Shown here: positions 44,046 through 52,773 of the stretch, in pieces | Layout of the letters: every line of letters starts with the position of its first letter | Numbering within the stretch: the stretch's first letter is position 1 | Assembly (NCBI GenBank): GCA_030247725.1 | Contig: JAOTRT010000003.1 | Span: 372,001 to 436,000, forward strand | DNA length: 64,000 nucleotides | Direction: 5' to 3' | Origin: Candidatus Nitricoxidireducens bremensis | GTDB taxonomy: Bacteria > Pseudomonadota > Gammaproteobacteria > Burkholderiales > Rhodocyclaceae | Translations under genes and position numbers: made by a program | The notes under the pieces: model-generated | What the model saw: the letters and a program-made list of their open reading frames with translations, nothing else | Database searches by the model: none | Told to the model about the DNA's origin: nothing

Positions 44046-47000
44046 ATGTCCGCACGCCTGCGCGAGATCCCCTACAACTACACCTCCTTCTCCGACCGGG
44101 AGATCGTCATCCGCCTGCTCGGCGAGGAGATGTGGCGGGTCCTCGACACCCTGCGCGGCCAGCGCGTCACGGGCCGCTCGGCGCGCATGCTCTACGAGGT
44201 GCTGGGCGACATCTGGGTGGTGCGGCGCAATCCCTACATCGAGGACGACCTGCTCGCCGACCGCAACCGGCGGGATGCCCTGGTGGGCGCCCTCAAGCAT
44301 CGCCTGGCCGAGATCGAGAAGCGCCGCGCCGGCAACGACGCCGTGGCCCAGCTGTTGATGGCAGTGCAGAAAGCCGTGGTGGAGTTCGAGGCCTGGTTCG
44401 GCGCCACCCTGGACCTGCGCCGCAAGACCCTGCGCGAGCTGGCGCGCCATACGCGCCGCGACAACATCTGCTTCGACGGCCTGGCCCGCGTCTCCCATGT
44501 GACCGACGCCACCGACTGGCGCGTCGAGTATCCCTTCGTCGTGCTGACGCCCGATACCGAAGCCGAGATCGCGCCGCTGGTGCGCGGCTGCATCGCCCTC
44601 GGCCTCACCATCATCCCGCGCGGCGGCGGCACCGGCTACACCGGCGGCGCCGTGCCGCTGACGCCAAATGCCGTAGTCATCAACACCGAGAAGCTCATCG
44701 ACATGGGCCCGGTGGAGCAGACGACCCTGCCGGGCGTGGATCGGCCCTACGCCACCGTTCGCACCGGCGCAGGCATCGTCACGCGCCGCGTCATGGAGCG
44801 GGCCGAGGAGGCGGGCCTGGTGTTCGCCTGCGATCCCACTTCGGCCGACGCCTCCTGCATCGGCGGCAACATCGCCATGAACGCCGGCGGCAAGAAGGCC
44901 GTGCTGTGGGGCACGGCCCTGGACAACCTGGCATCCTGGCGCATGGTCACGCCCGCCGGCGAATGGCTGGACGTGGAGCGTATCGGCCACAACCTGGGCA
45001 AGATCCACGACCAGGAGACCGCCGTCTTCCGCCTGACCCGGCGCGACGACAAGGGCCGCGTCCTCGGCGAGGAAACGCTGAACATCCCCGGCGCCACCTT
45101 TCGCAAGACGGGCCTCGGCAAGGACGTCACCGACAAGTTCCTCGCCGGCCTGCCCGGCGTGCAGAAGGAAGGCTGCGACGGCATCATCACCTCGGCGGTG
45201 TGGATACTGCACAAGATGCCGCCGGTGGTGCGCACCGTCTGCCTGGAGTTCTTCGGCCAGGTACGCGAGGCGGTGCCCTCCATCGTCGAGATCACCGAGT
45301 ACCTGAAGTCTCGCCCGGGCGGCGCCATCCTGGCCGGCCTCGAACATCTGGACGAACGCTACGTGAAGGCCGTCGGCTACGCCACCAAGGCCAAGCGCCA
45401 CGGCCGGCCGAAGATGGTGCTGATCGGCGACATCGTCGGCGACGACGAGGAGGCCGTCATGCGCGCCGCCTCGGAAGTCGTGCGCATCGCCAACTCCCGC
45501 TCCGGCGAGGGCTTCATCGCCGTCTCGGCGGAGGCGCGCAAGAAGTTCTGGCTCGACCGGGGCCGCACCGCCGCCATCTCCAAGCACACCAACGCCTTCA
45601 AGGTGAACGAGGACGTGGTGATCCCCCTGCCGCGCATGGGCGACTACTGCGACGGCATCGAGCGCATCAACATCGAGTTGTCCACGGTCAACAAGATCGC
45701 CCTGTGCGATGCCCTCGCCGAGTTCCTGCAGGGCGAGCTGCCGCTGCACCTGGGCGATACGGGCCTCGACAAGAACGAGATCATCGGCGACCGCCGCAGC
45801 CAGGCCCTGGAGGCCGTGGCCGAGGTGCGCGCCCGCTGGCAGAAGCTGCTCGACACCCTGGACGCCCCCTGGCCCGAGGGACCGGCCGGCGTGAACGTGT
45901 TCCACAAGCTGCAGGACTACTCGGTGCGCGTCTCCTGGAAGCGCGAGCTGAGACCGTTGTTGGAGACCATCTTCGACGGCAACGCCTTCCGCCCCGTGCT
46001 GGAGAAAATCGACGCCCTCCACAAGGAAGTGCTGCGCGACCGCCTGTTCGTCGCCCTGCACATGCATGCCGGCGACGGCAACGTGCACACCAACCTCCCG
46101 GTGAACTCGGACCGTTACGCGATGCTGCAGACGGCCTACCGCACGGTGGATCGCATCATGCATCTCGCCCGTAGCCTCGACGGCGTGATCTCCGGCGAGC
46201 ACGGCATCGGCATCACCAAGCTCGAATATCTCTCGGCCGAGGAGATGGCGCCCTTCCGCGACTACAAGCGCCGCATCGATCCCGAGGGCCGCTTCAACAA
46301 GGGCAAGCTGATGGAAGGCGGCGATCTGCGCGACGCCTATACGCCGTCCTTCGCCCTGCTGGGCGTCGAGTCCCTCATCATGGAGCAGTCGGAGATCGGC
46401 AAGATCTCCGACATGGTCAAGGACTGCCTGCGCTGCGGCAAGTGCAAGCCGGTCTGCTCGACCCACGTACCGCGCGCCAACCTGCTCTACAGCCCGCGCA
46501 ACAAGATCCTCGGCACCGGCCTGCTGGTGGAGGCCTTCCTCTACGAGGAGCAGACCCGCCGCGGCATCAGCCTGCAGCACTTCGACGAATTCAACGACGT
46601 GGCCGACCACTGCACGATCTGCCACAAGTGCGTGAAGCCCTGCCCGGTGGACATCGACTTCGGCGACGTCTCCGTCGCCATGCGCAACTTCCTGCGCGCC
46701 CAGGGCAAGAAGAAGACGGCGCCGGGCACCGCCCTGGCGATGACCTTCCTCACCGCCACCGATCCCACGACCATCAAGGCCATGCGCGCCGGCATGATCG
46801 ATATCGGCTACCGGGCCCAGCGCCTCGGCCACCGCATCGCCAAGTCCCTCGGCCTGATCCAGGAGACGGTGAAGCATCCGCCCGCCACCCTCGGCCGGCC
46901 GACCGTCAAGACCCAGGTCATCCACTTCCTCAACAAGCCCATGCCGGCCGGCGTGCCCAGCCGCACCAGCCGCTCCCTGCTGGACATCGAGGACGATGCC

Positions 47001-47834
47001 GTGATCCCGGTGATCCGCGATCCGCAGAAGACCAGCGAGGAATCGGACGCCGTCTTCTACTTCCCCGGCTGCGGCTCCGAGCGCCTGTTCTCCCAGGTGG
47101 GCCTCGCCACCCAGGCCATGCTCTACGAGATCGGCGCCGTTACGGTACTGCCGCCGGGCTACCTGTGCTGCGGCTACCCCCAGAACGCCGCCGGCAACGA
47201 AGACCTGGGCCAGGCCATCACCACCCAGAACCGGGTGCTGTTCCATCGCGTCGCCAACACGCTCAACTACCTGGACATCAAGACGGTCATCGTCTCCTGC
47301 GGCACCTGCATGGACCAGCTGCTCAAATACCAGTTCGAGCAGATCTTCCCCGGCTGCCGGCTGCTGGACATCCACGAATACCTGGCTGAGAAGGGCGTCA
47401 AGCTCGAAGGCGTGCAGGGCGTGCGCTACATGTACCACGAGCCCTGCCATTCGCCGATGAAGACCACCAACAACCCGGTCAAGCTGGTGTCCGGCCTGCT
47501 GGGGGCGGACGTGGACCTCTCCGACCGCTGCTGCGGCGAATCTGGCACCCTGGCCGTTACCCGGCCCGATGTGTCCACCCAGGTGCGCTTCCGCAAGCAG
47601 CAGGAGATCGAAGCCGGCGCCGGCAAGCTGCGCGCCGACGGCTTCCAGGGCGACGTGAAGCTCCTCACCTCCTGCCCCAGTTGCCTTCAGGGTCTTTCCC
47701 GCTTCGAGGGCGATGCGACCGTCAAGGCCGACTACGTCGTCGTCGAGATGGCCAAGCACCTGCTCGGCAAGGACTGGCTCGCCAACTACGTGCGGGCGGC
47801 GAATGCGGGGGGGATCGAGAGGGTGCTGCTCTGA
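44046..47834 (+). CDS. DUF3683 FAD/Fe-S oxidoreductase (D-lactate/glycolate dehydrogenase-like)
   Basis: This 1262-residue protein fuses a DUF3683 N-terminus (about 1-160), an FAD-binding PCMH domain ([15 protein letters not shown] at about 195), an FAD-oxidase C-terminal domain ([25 protein letters not shown]), a 2x[4Fe-4S] ferredoxin domain near 794-870 ([16 protein letters not shown] and [14 protein letters not shown]), and two CCG domains ([11 protein letters not shown] near 1041 and DRCCGESG near 1160). The layout is that of GlcDEF or Dld-type 2-hydroxyacid dehydrogenases in one chain. Its substrate is not known; electrons probably pass to quinone. Confidence 0.9.
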   Translation: MSARLREIPYNYTSFSDREIVIRLLGEEMWRVLDTLRGQRVTGRSARMLYEVLGDIWVVRRNPYIEDDLLADRNRRDALVGALKHRLAEIEKRRAGNDAVAQLLMAVQKAVVEFEAWFGATLDLRRKTLRELARHTRRDNICFDGLARVSHVTDATDWRVEYPFVVLTPDTEAEIAPLVRGCIALGLTIIPRGGGTGYTGGAVPLTPNAVVINTEKLIDMGPVEQTTLPGVDRPYATVRTGAGIVTRRVMERAEEAGLVFACDPTSADASCIGGNIAMNAGGKKAVLWGTALDNLASWRMVTPAGEWLDVERIGHNLGKIHDQETAVFRLTRRDDKGRVLGEETLNIPGATFRKTGLGKDVTDKFLAGLPGVQKEGCDGIITSAVWILHKMPPVVRTVCLEFFGQVREAVPSIVEITEYLKSRPGGAILAGLEHLDERYVKAVGYATKAKRHGRPKMVLIGDIVGDDEEAVMRAASEVVRIANSRSGEGFIAVSAEARKKFWLDRGRTAAISKHTNAFKVNEDVVIPLPRMGDYCDGIERINIELSTVNKIALCDALAEFLQGELPLHLGDTGLDKNEIIGDRRSQALEAVAEVRARWQKLLDTLDAPWPEGPAGVNVFHKLQDYSVRVSWKRELRPLLETIFDGNAFRPVLEKIDALHKEVLRDRLFVALHMHAGDGNVHTNLPVNSDRYAMLQTAYRTVDRIMHLARSLDGVISGEHGIGITKLEYLSAEEMAPFRDYKRRIDPEGRFNKGKLMEGGDLRDAYTPSFALLGVESLIMEQSEIGKISDMVKDCLRCGKCKPVCSTHVPRANLLYSPRNKILGTGLLVEAFLYEEQTRRGISLQHFDEFNDVADHCTICHKCVKPCPVDIDFGDVSVAMRNFLRAQGKKKTAPGTALAMTFLTATDPTTIKAMRAGMIDIGYRAQRLGHRIAKSLGLIQETVKHPPATLGRPTVKTQVIHFLNKPMPAGVPSRTSRSLLDIEDDAVIPVIRDPQKTSEESDAVFYFPGCGSERLFSQVGLATQAMLYEIGAVTVLPPGYLCCGYPQNAAGNEDLGQAITTQNRVLFHRVANTLNYLDIKTVIVSCGTCMDQLLKYQFEQIFPGCRLLDIHEYLAEKGVKLEGVQGVRYMYHEPCHSPMKTTNNPVKLVSGLLGADVDLSDRCCGESGTLAVTRPDVSTQVRFRKQQEIEAGAGKLRADGFQGDVKLLTSCPSCLQGLSRFEGDATVKADYVVVEMAKHLLGKDWLANYVRAANAGGIERVLL

Positions 47835-47845
47835 CGGGAGGCCGC

Positions 47846-48199
47846 TCAGGCCAGCCTTGTCTTCAGGGTGACGAGCTCATCGAGCAGCAAGGGAGTGTCG
47901 TCGTGAACGATGCTCCACAGGATATCGTTGTCGATGCCGAGATAGCCGTGGATCAGCCGATTGCGCGTGGCGATGATCTGTCGCCAGGGAATCTGAGGGT
48001 TCTCGGCACGTAGCGTCTCCGGGATATGGGTGGCTGCTTCCCCGATCAGTTCGAGATTGCGCAAGGTGGCATCGTAGTTAAGCCCGCTGGTCACGAAGGC
48101 CGGTAGATCCAGGCCTTCCGTATAGGCGATCACCTTGCCTGCGAAATCGATCATGTCGTCGAGATAAAAGCGCCATTCGCGGGTAGCGGCGTCAGACAC
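47846..48199 (-). CDS. hepT: HepT-like (DUF86) RNase toxin
   Basis: The 117-residue helical protein carries the HEPN ribonuclease motif RNRLIHGY (Arg79, His84, Tyr86, pattern Rx4HxY). In characterised pairs this tyrosine is AMPylated by the partner MntA, which neutralises the toxin. It starts at a GTG and overlaps the end of the nucleotidyltransferase gene by eight bases. The module is compact and looks intact. Confidence 0.9.
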   Translation of the reverse strand: MSDAATREWRFYLDDMIDFAGKVIAYTEGLDLPAFVTSGLNYDATLRNLELIGEAATHIPETLRAENPQIPWRQIIATRNRLIHGYLGIDNDILWSIVHDDTPLLLDELVTLKTRLA

Positions 48200-48494
48200 G
48201 GATCGCTTCTTTCTCTACATAGGGGCGTAGCTCCTCCCGCAGGGATTTCTCCGTTACCAGGTCAACCGCGCAGCCGAACAGGTCTTCGAGATAGAACTGG
48301 ACGCCGAAGTAACGCGCCGAGCTTGCCGGTCCGTTGAAGGCGACAAGCACATCGACGTCGCTCGTCGACCCGGCGCTGTCCCGCGCCGTTGAACCGAACA
48401 GGGCAAGCTGGGTTACACCATAGCGATCCGCTAGGGCAGGTTTGCTACGGGCAAGGAGATCAATCGCATCCGCGCGCTTCAAGGTTGGGTCCAT
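48192..48494 (-). CDS. mntA: MntA-like minimal nucleotidyltransferase antitoxin
   Basis: The 100-residue protein has the minimal nucleotidyltransferase signature GSTARDSAGSTSDVDVLV (Ser35, Asp46, Asp48, pattern GSx10DxD). Such MNT proteins attach AMP to the HepT tyrosine. ATG 48494 (MDPTLKRADAI) is chosen; ATG 48503 is three codons upstream and also possible, while the frame to 48626 has no family sequence. It precedes and overlaps hepT. Confidence 0.88.
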   Translation of the reverse strand: MDPTLKRADAIDLLARSKPALADRYGVTQLALFGSTARDSAGSTSDVDVLVAFNGPASSARYFGVQFYLEDLFGCAVDLVTEKSLREELRPYVEKEAIRV

Positions 48495-48689
48495 TCGGAA
48501 CATGAACGACAGGCCGACATTCTTACCCAAGGTGGGCTTAGTCTCAAGATCGGTGATGGCGTATCGTGCCGGCGGAAAGGTCTTTGCAGACAGGAAACAA
48601 CTTGTTGCAAATCCCGGTTGAACCAATCGGATCGCGCCCCATCTACCCCTAACAGACGATAAATAAACAACGATGGAGATGAATGTGCA

Positions 48690-48823
48690 ATCCGATGCGA
48701 TTTTGAGGTTTCTTGCCGATTCCCGCCGCTACCTGCACAGGTAGCGCCAAGTTCCCCCTTGGCGGCCGGTCCCCTCCCTCCGGTCGCCCGAAGGCCCTGC
48801 AGTCCGGGGCCTTCGCCTTTTTC
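48690..48823 (+). ncRNA. Candidate structured sRNA with C-rich loops and terminator
   Basis: Four hairpins follow one another. H1: CGCTACCTG (48727-48735) with CAGGTAGCG (48738-48746). H2: GCCAAG (48746-48751) with CTTGGC (48758-48763), loop TTCCCC. H3: GGCCGG (48764-48769) with CCGGTC (48780-48785), loop TCCCCTCCCT. H4: CGAAGGCCC (48789-48797) with GGGCCTTCG (48807-48815), followed by CCTTTTT, a strong Rho-independent terminator. H1 and H2 share base 48746. The C-rich loops of H2 and H3 resemble those of sRNAs that pair with G-rich ribosome binding sites. The 5' end and promoter are uncertain; it could instead be a leader attenuator for the gene at 48881. Confidence 0.5.
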
Positions 48824-48880
48824 GAGGACGTGACGCTGGACACGCGAACTCCAGGCTTTCACGCAATGCAGGAGCAGCAA

Positions 48881-49072
48881 ATGAATCCGCAGCCCATGAG
48901 CCTCATGGACGTTCTGGCGCCCCCCGGCAACCGCTGGCTGATGGAACTCTCCCGCCGCAAGCAGGATCTGCCGCCCGGCGTGCAGATCGTGCGCTTCAAC
49001 GACGAGGATGAGAACGCGGCCAACGACGAGGCGGCGGAGCCGAAGCCGCGCCGCCGGCACAAGACGGGTTGA
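48881..49072 (+). CDS. Small orphan protein after the structured RNA
   Basis: The 63-residue frame begins at an ATG preceded by AGGAG at the right spacing. It reads MNPQPMSLMDVLAPPGNRWL, then ELSRRKQDLPPGVQIVRF, then an acidic run and a basic tail (PKPRRRHKTG). There is no signal peptide or membrane helix. Codon use matches the genome. A longer frame from 48713 crosses the hairpin array and is rejected. It ends at the stop of the convergent phosphatase gene. Function unknown. Confidence 0.6.
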   Translation: MNPQPMSLMDVLAPPGNRWLMELSRRKQDLPPGVQIVRFNDEDENAANDEAAEPKPRRRHKTG

Positions 49073-49666
49073 TCAGCCGCCGGACCGGACGAAGTCCCCG
49101 CTCGCTTCCAGCCAGACGCTTTCGCCGTTCTTGCGTTTCATGTTGAGGATGGTGCTGCGCGCCAGGTCGCCGATGTGGCGCGTGACGACGTCCATGACCC
49201 AGCCGTGGGTGATGAGGAGGACCTCTTCTCCGCCATGGCGGGCGCCGATCTCCAAGAGGGCGCCGAGCACCCGGTCGGCGAACTCGTCCATGGTTTCGCC
49301 TTCCTCGAAGACGGCGGCGGGATTGCGCTTGAGGATCTGTTGGAGCAGCACAGGATTCAACTCCGCCAGCTCCGACTTCGGGATGCCCTGGATGGCACCG
49401 AAGTTTCTCTCCTTGAGGCCTTCGTGGCAGTCGGGCGGCGCCAGGCCGAGGGCGGCGGCGACGATCTCCGCCGTTTCCCGCGCCCGGACCAGGGGACTCG
49501 ACCAGACGGCCGCGAAGCCGGTCCCGGCGAAGGCGACGGCCAGATCGCGGGCCTGCCGGCGGCCCTGGTCGTTGAGGGGAACGTCGAGCCAGCCCTGGAG
49601 AATGCCCGAGAGGTTCCAGTCGGTTTCGCCGTGGCGAACGACGCAGATGCGTGCCGGTTCGCTCAT
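49073..49666 (-). CDS. Histidine phosphatase family protein (phosphoglycerate mutase-like)
   Basis: The 197-residue protein starts with the catalytic VVRHGETDWN (His12) and has the other family residues in WSSPLVRARETAEI, LKERNFGAIQG and LLITHGWVMDVV. It belongs to the GpmB/CobC group, which includes alpha-ribazole phosphatases and broad phosphatases. The substrate cannot be decided, and no cobalamin genes are near. The start at 49666 follows a family-typical N-terminus. Confidence 0.9.
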   Translation of the reverse strand: MSEPARICVVRHGETDWNLSGILQGWLDVPLNDQGRRQARDLAVAFAGTGFAAVWSSPLVRARETAEIVAAALGLAPPDCHEGLKERNFGAIQGIPKSELAELNPVLLQQILKRNPAAVFEEGETMDEFADRVLGALLEIGARHGGEEVLLITHGWVMDVVTRHIGDLARSTILNMKRKNGESVWLEASGDFVRSGG

Positions 49667-49677
49667 GGGGCTGAAGA

Positions 49678-50142
49678 TTATTTCTCGCAGTTGACCTTGC
49701 AGGCGCCGTCGGCGCAACTGGGGGCCTCGACCTTGCAGGCGGCCCGGGTCCGGTGGGCGAAGGCGATGCCTTCGCCGTAGCTGCACAGCACGCGGGTCAT
49801 GGTGCCCTGCTTGTTGACGGCGACGCCCGTCGCCCTGGCTTCCTTGACGGCGGCGGCCGGCAGGTCGCAGGACAGGTAGGCGTGGAACTCGCCGTCCGCC
49901 GATTCCCAGAGGACGATGTTCTTCAGCTTGCGGTAGTTCTGGTAACTGGCGCAGGTGTCGTCGCCTTTGCCGTACATGCGGGCGTTGTCGCTGCAATAGC
50001 CGGTGAAGGTGTATCTGAGCTCTTCTTCCGTGGGACAGGTGCCCACCTGGACGGCCGTGGCGAGGCTGGGGCAGGCGAGGGTTTCCGCCGCGGCGAGATT
50101 GGCGGCGAACAACAGGAAAAGGGCGACGAGCGCTGACTTCAT
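49678..50142 (-). CDS. Secreted Cys-rich protein of unknown function
   Basis: A signal peptide (MKSALVALFLLFAANLAAA) precedes about 135 residues with nine or ten cysteines, ending APSCADGACKVNCEK. The cysteines suggest several disulfides or metal binding in the periplasm. A middle block (YTFTGYCSDNARMYGKGDDT) does not match a family I know. It is divergent from the sigma-54-driven small gene and eleven bases upstream of the phosphatase gene, so the latter two may be co-transcribed. Confidence 0.72.
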   Translation of the reverse strand: MKSALVALFLLFAANLAAAETLACPSLATAVQVGTCPTEEELRYTFTGYCSDNARMYGKGDDTCASYQNYRKLKNIVLWESADGEFHAYLSCDLPAAAVKEARATGVAVNKQGTMTRVLCSYGEGIAFAHRTRAACKVEAPSCADGACKVNCEK

Positions 50143-50239
50143 GGGGTGATTCTCCGGCAAGGGGTACCCGCCAGGGGCGGCGGCACCGCATCATGCACCG
50201 GCGCGCGATCCGGCGCAAACCCCTCTGGATCAAGAAACC

Positions 50240-50303
50240 GGCGGCAGTTGTTGCCGCCCCCGGAGCCGGGCGGACCGGCAGATTCGGCCGCCTGCCGGCC
50301 GAA
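50240..50303 (+). promoter_or_regulatory. Two upstream dyads, possible enhancer-binding sites
   Basis: GGCGGCA-GTTGT-TGCCGCC (50240-50258) and TTCGGCCG-CCTGC-CGGCCGAA (50283-50303) are perfect inverted repeats with five-base spacers. They lie about 121-139 and 76-96 bases before the predicted sigma-54 start, the usual distance for enhancer-binding proteins. They differ from the NtrC consensus and from each other, so the binding protein is unknown. Confidence 0.5.
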
Positions 50304-50352
50304 AACGCCTGTGAACGGGGAATTTCCAAGGGAAAAGGAGGCGAATCGCCAC

Positions 50353-50368
50353 TGGAACGGCCCTTGCA
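50353..50368 (+). promoter_or_regulatory. Sigma-54 promoter of a 66-residue protein
   Basis: TGGAACGGCCCTTGCA matches the -24/-12 consensus with one change (A for C) and has GG and GC ten bases apart. Transcription would begin near 50379, about 55 bases before the ATG at 50434. Confidence 0.75.
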
Positions 50369-50433
50369 AAGGATGGGGTAGCCAGGCCGGGTTTCCGCAC
50401 CTGGTCTCCGACCACCCAGAAGAGGGCAGTGCC

Positions 50434-50634
50434 ATGACGCCAAGCAACCCCACCGATGTTCCGCTGATCGGACTCGACGACGATTCCTGGAAGTCCCTGT
50501 CCAGCGAGCAGGTCAAGTCCATCCTCGGCGTGTTCTCCGCGAACGACCAGGGTACGCGCACCTATTCGAGCGTGATGATGCTGACGCCGCCCAACGGCGC
50601 GAATCTTTACGTCAATCCGCACCTGTTCGGCTGA
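50434..50634 (+). CDS. Sigma-54-driven 66-residue orphan protein
   Basis: The frame starts MTPSNPTDVPLIGLDDDSWK, continues SLSSEQVKSILGVFSANDQG and ends MLTPPNGANLYVNPHLFG. An AGAGGG site lies upstream. It has no signal peptide, membrane helix or cysteine. The ordered, low-Ala sequence is unlike chance frames in this GC-rich DNA, and a strong sigma-54 promoter sits directly upstream. Longer frames from 50146 run through the promoter and dyads and are rejected. No family is recognised. Confidence 0.65.
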   Translation: MTPSNPTDVPLIGLDDDSWKSLSSEQVKSILGVFSANDQGTRTYSSVMMLTPPNGANLYVNPHLFG

Positions 50635-50675
50635 TCGGCCGGACACGGCCTGCTCCCGGCGTCGCCGGGGCGGGC

Positions 50676-51548
50676 CTATCCTTCTTCCCCGGGTCCTTCC
50701 TTCAGAATTTCCTCCGCCGCCGCCACGGTGGCGGCGAGTTGGTCCGCGTCGAGGCCGATGAGATGGGAAGCCAGCCACGGCAGCGAGGCCTGGGGTATCA
50801 GTTTCTTCGCCTGGGCCAGATCGTGGGGCAGGGCCGGGTTGTCCGGGCCGGCGGCGAGATGGCGCGCCGTGCCCATGCACAGGCGCGAGATGTTGGCGCG
50901 CACGTTGTCCACCCCTTGGATCAGCTGGAACAGCAGGGGCGGCAATTCCCAGATGGTGGCGCACTTCAGCGTCAGGTCGTGGAAGCGGAAGCCGCAGACC
51001 AGCTCCTGGGCCTGGCTGGAACGGGTGGCGCGGCCGGTGGCGAGGGCATCCTGGGCCGCCTGGGGCACTTCCGGGGCGAAGGACCAGAGCAGCAGTTCGC
51101 CGGCCTCCGATAGCAGGGTCGCCATCGCCACTTCGTCCGGCGCAATGTCCGAGCGGGCCGAAACCCAGAACAGGGCGAGCTGGGCGGCGAGCACCGAGCG
51201 GGCCTCGCAGGCGGCGAGGCCGACGCTGTCGGCGTCGGTTTCCGGGCTGTTGGCCAGCAGGTCGCGGAAGGTGTTCACGCCGAGTTGCATGACGGCGGCC
51301 AGGGGCGTGGTGGTGTCGCGGCCGAGACGGCGCGAGCGCCGTCTTTCGGCCTCGCGCAACAGGCGCAGACACAGGAACGGGTCGCTGGAGGCGAGTCCGG
51401 CCAGTTCCTTGGCGGACAGCTCATCGCCCTTGGCTTCCTCCAGTCCGGTCAGCATCAGCTTCGAGCGATGCATGGACGGCAGTTCCTGCTCGGTCAGATA
51501 GGCAGCCCACTGGTCTACACCCCAGTGGCTTCGATGTTCGGAGAGCAC
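50676..51548 (-). CDS. HDOD-domain signalling protein
   Basis: A GTG start at 51548 follows AAGGAG and gives 290 residues. The HDOD pattern is visible in ELAGLASSDPFLCLRLLREAE and AAVMQLGVNTFRDLLA, followed by a helical region (VAMATLLSEAGELLLWSF) and a C-terminal extension. Catalytic HD residues are absent, as is normal for HDOD. Such proteins relay signals for c-di-GMP or stress regulation. It lies 13 bases after the cca stop on the same strand. Confidence 0.85.
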   Translation of the reverse strand: MLSEHRSHWGVDQWAAYLTEQELPSMHRSKLMLTGLEEAKGDELSAKELAGLASSDPFLCLRLLREAERRRSRRLGRDTTTPLAAVMQLGVNTFRDLLANSPETDADSVGLAACEARSVLAAQLALFWVSARSDIAPDEVAMATLLSEAGELLLWSFAPEVPQAAQDALATGRATRSSQAQELVCGFRFHDLTLKCATIWELPPLLFQLIQGVDNVRANISRLCMGTARHLAAGPDNPALPHDLAQAKKLIPQASLPWLASHLIGLDADQLAATVAAAEEILKEGPGEEG

Positions 51549-51561
51549 GGCCTCGCTCCTT

Positions 51562-52773
51562 CTATTCGATTCGGGCCTTGACGGCCGCAACACGAGCTTC
51601 GTGAATGCGGGCGGGAATCTGGGCCCGGTCGGTACAGGTGCGGGAGATGGCTCCGGCGTCGATGGATTGTATGACAGCCAGCAGCTCGCGCCAGCGGGCC
51701 GCCTGGGGATAGGGCTTTTCGTCGAAGCCGAGGCGGCCCCGGTAGTCGGCCTCGCAGGCGGCGAGGACGGCAAGAAAGCGTTCCGGCCGGCGCAGGGCGT
51801 CGCAGCGCTCCAGCAGTTTGACGATGGTCGCGGGCTTGAGGACGTCCAGCTTGTGGATCTCGCTGTGGAAGGTGGCCGTCAGGGTCGCAACGTCGCGGCA
51901 GTCGATCGGTACGCGCAGGCGCTCGCAAAGGGGGCCGAGGAGCGCGACGCTCCTGGCCTCGTGGCCGATATGGCGCGGCAGGATATCCGCCGGGGTGAGG
52001 GCCTTGCCGAGATCGTGGGTCAGGCCGGCGAAGCGCGCCGGCAGCGGCAGGCCCATGCGGGCCGCCGTGTCCAGCACCATCATGATATGGACGCCGGTAT
52101 CCACCTCCGGGTGGTAATCGGCCCGCTGGGGCACGCCCCAGAGGGCGTCTACCTCGGGCAGAAGGCGCGCCAGGGCGCCGCAGACGCGCAGGGTCTCGAA
52201 CATGCGGGAGGGTCGGGCTTCCATGAGGCCCCGGGCCAGTTCCTGCCAGACCCGTTCGGGCACCAGGTGATCCACCTCGCCGGCATCCACCATCCGCCGC
52301 ATCAGCGCCAGGGTCTCGGGTGCCACCGAAAACGCGTGGAAGCGCGCGGCGAAGCGGGCCACCCGCAGGATGCGCACCGGGTCTTCGGCGAAAGCAGGGG
52401 AGACGTGGCGCAGCACCTTGGCGGCAAGATCGGCGCGGCCCCCGTAGGGATCGATGTAGTCGCCGTCCTCGGCCTTGGCGATGGCGTTGATGGTGAGATC
52501 GCGCCGCACCAGGTCCTCTTCCAGGCTGACGTTGGCGTCGGTGTGGAAGACGAAGCCCTTGTAGCCCGGCGCCGTCTTGCGCTCGGTGCGGGCCAGGGCG
52601 TATTCCTCGTGGCTCCGCGGATGCAGGAAGACCGGGAAATCCTGGCCCACGGGCCGGTAGCCGCGGGCCACCATGTCCTCCGGCGTGGCGCCGACCACGA
52701 CCCAGTCCCGGTCCTGCACCGGCAGGCCGAGAAGTTCGTCGCGTACGGCGCCGCCGACGGCGTAGATCTTCAC
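51562..52773 (-). CDS. cca: Multifunctional CCA tRNA nucleotidyltransferase
   Basis: The enzyme adds or repairs the 3' CCA of tRNA. The 403-residue protein starts at a GTG (MKIYAVGGAVRDELLG), has the nucleotidyltransferase Asp21/Asp23 (QDRDWVVVG), the RRDLTINAIA block and the tRNA-binding helices. A C-terminal HD domain (GLTHDLGKALTP) gives phosphodiesterase and phosphatase activities in the E. coli-type enzyme. It overlaps the upstream reductase gene by GTGA. Confidence 0.96.
   Translation of the reverse strand: MKIYAVGGAVRDELLGLPVQDRDWVVVGATPEDMVARGYRPVGQDFPVFLHPRSHEEYALARTERKTAPGYKGFVFHTDANVSLEEDLVRRDLTINAIAKAEDGDYIDPYGGRADLAAKVLRHVSPAFAEDPVRILRVARFAARFHAFSVAPETLALMRRMVDAGEVDHLVPERVWQELARGLMEARPSRMFETLRVCGALARLLPEVDALWGVPQRADYHPEVDTGVHIMMVLDTAARMGLPLPARFAGLTHDLGKALTPADILPRHIGHEARSVALLGPLCERLRVPIDCRDVATLTATFHSEIHKLDVLKPATIVKLLERCDALRRPERFLAVLAACEADYRGRLGFDEKPYPQAARWRELLAVIQSIDAGAISRTCTDRAQIPARIHEARVAAVKARIE

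Noticed and set aside
43899..47759. A 1286-codon antisense frame over the DUF3683 oxidoreductase
   Set aside because: The composition (Val, Ala, Gly, His, Asp, Gln repeats) is typical of the complement of GC-rich coding DNA, and it lies fully opposite a gene with unmistakable motifs.
48713..48880. N-terminal extension of the small gene at 48881
   Set aside because: The frame from 48713 would translate through four hairpins and a terminator, while an AGGAG site sits right before ATG 48881.
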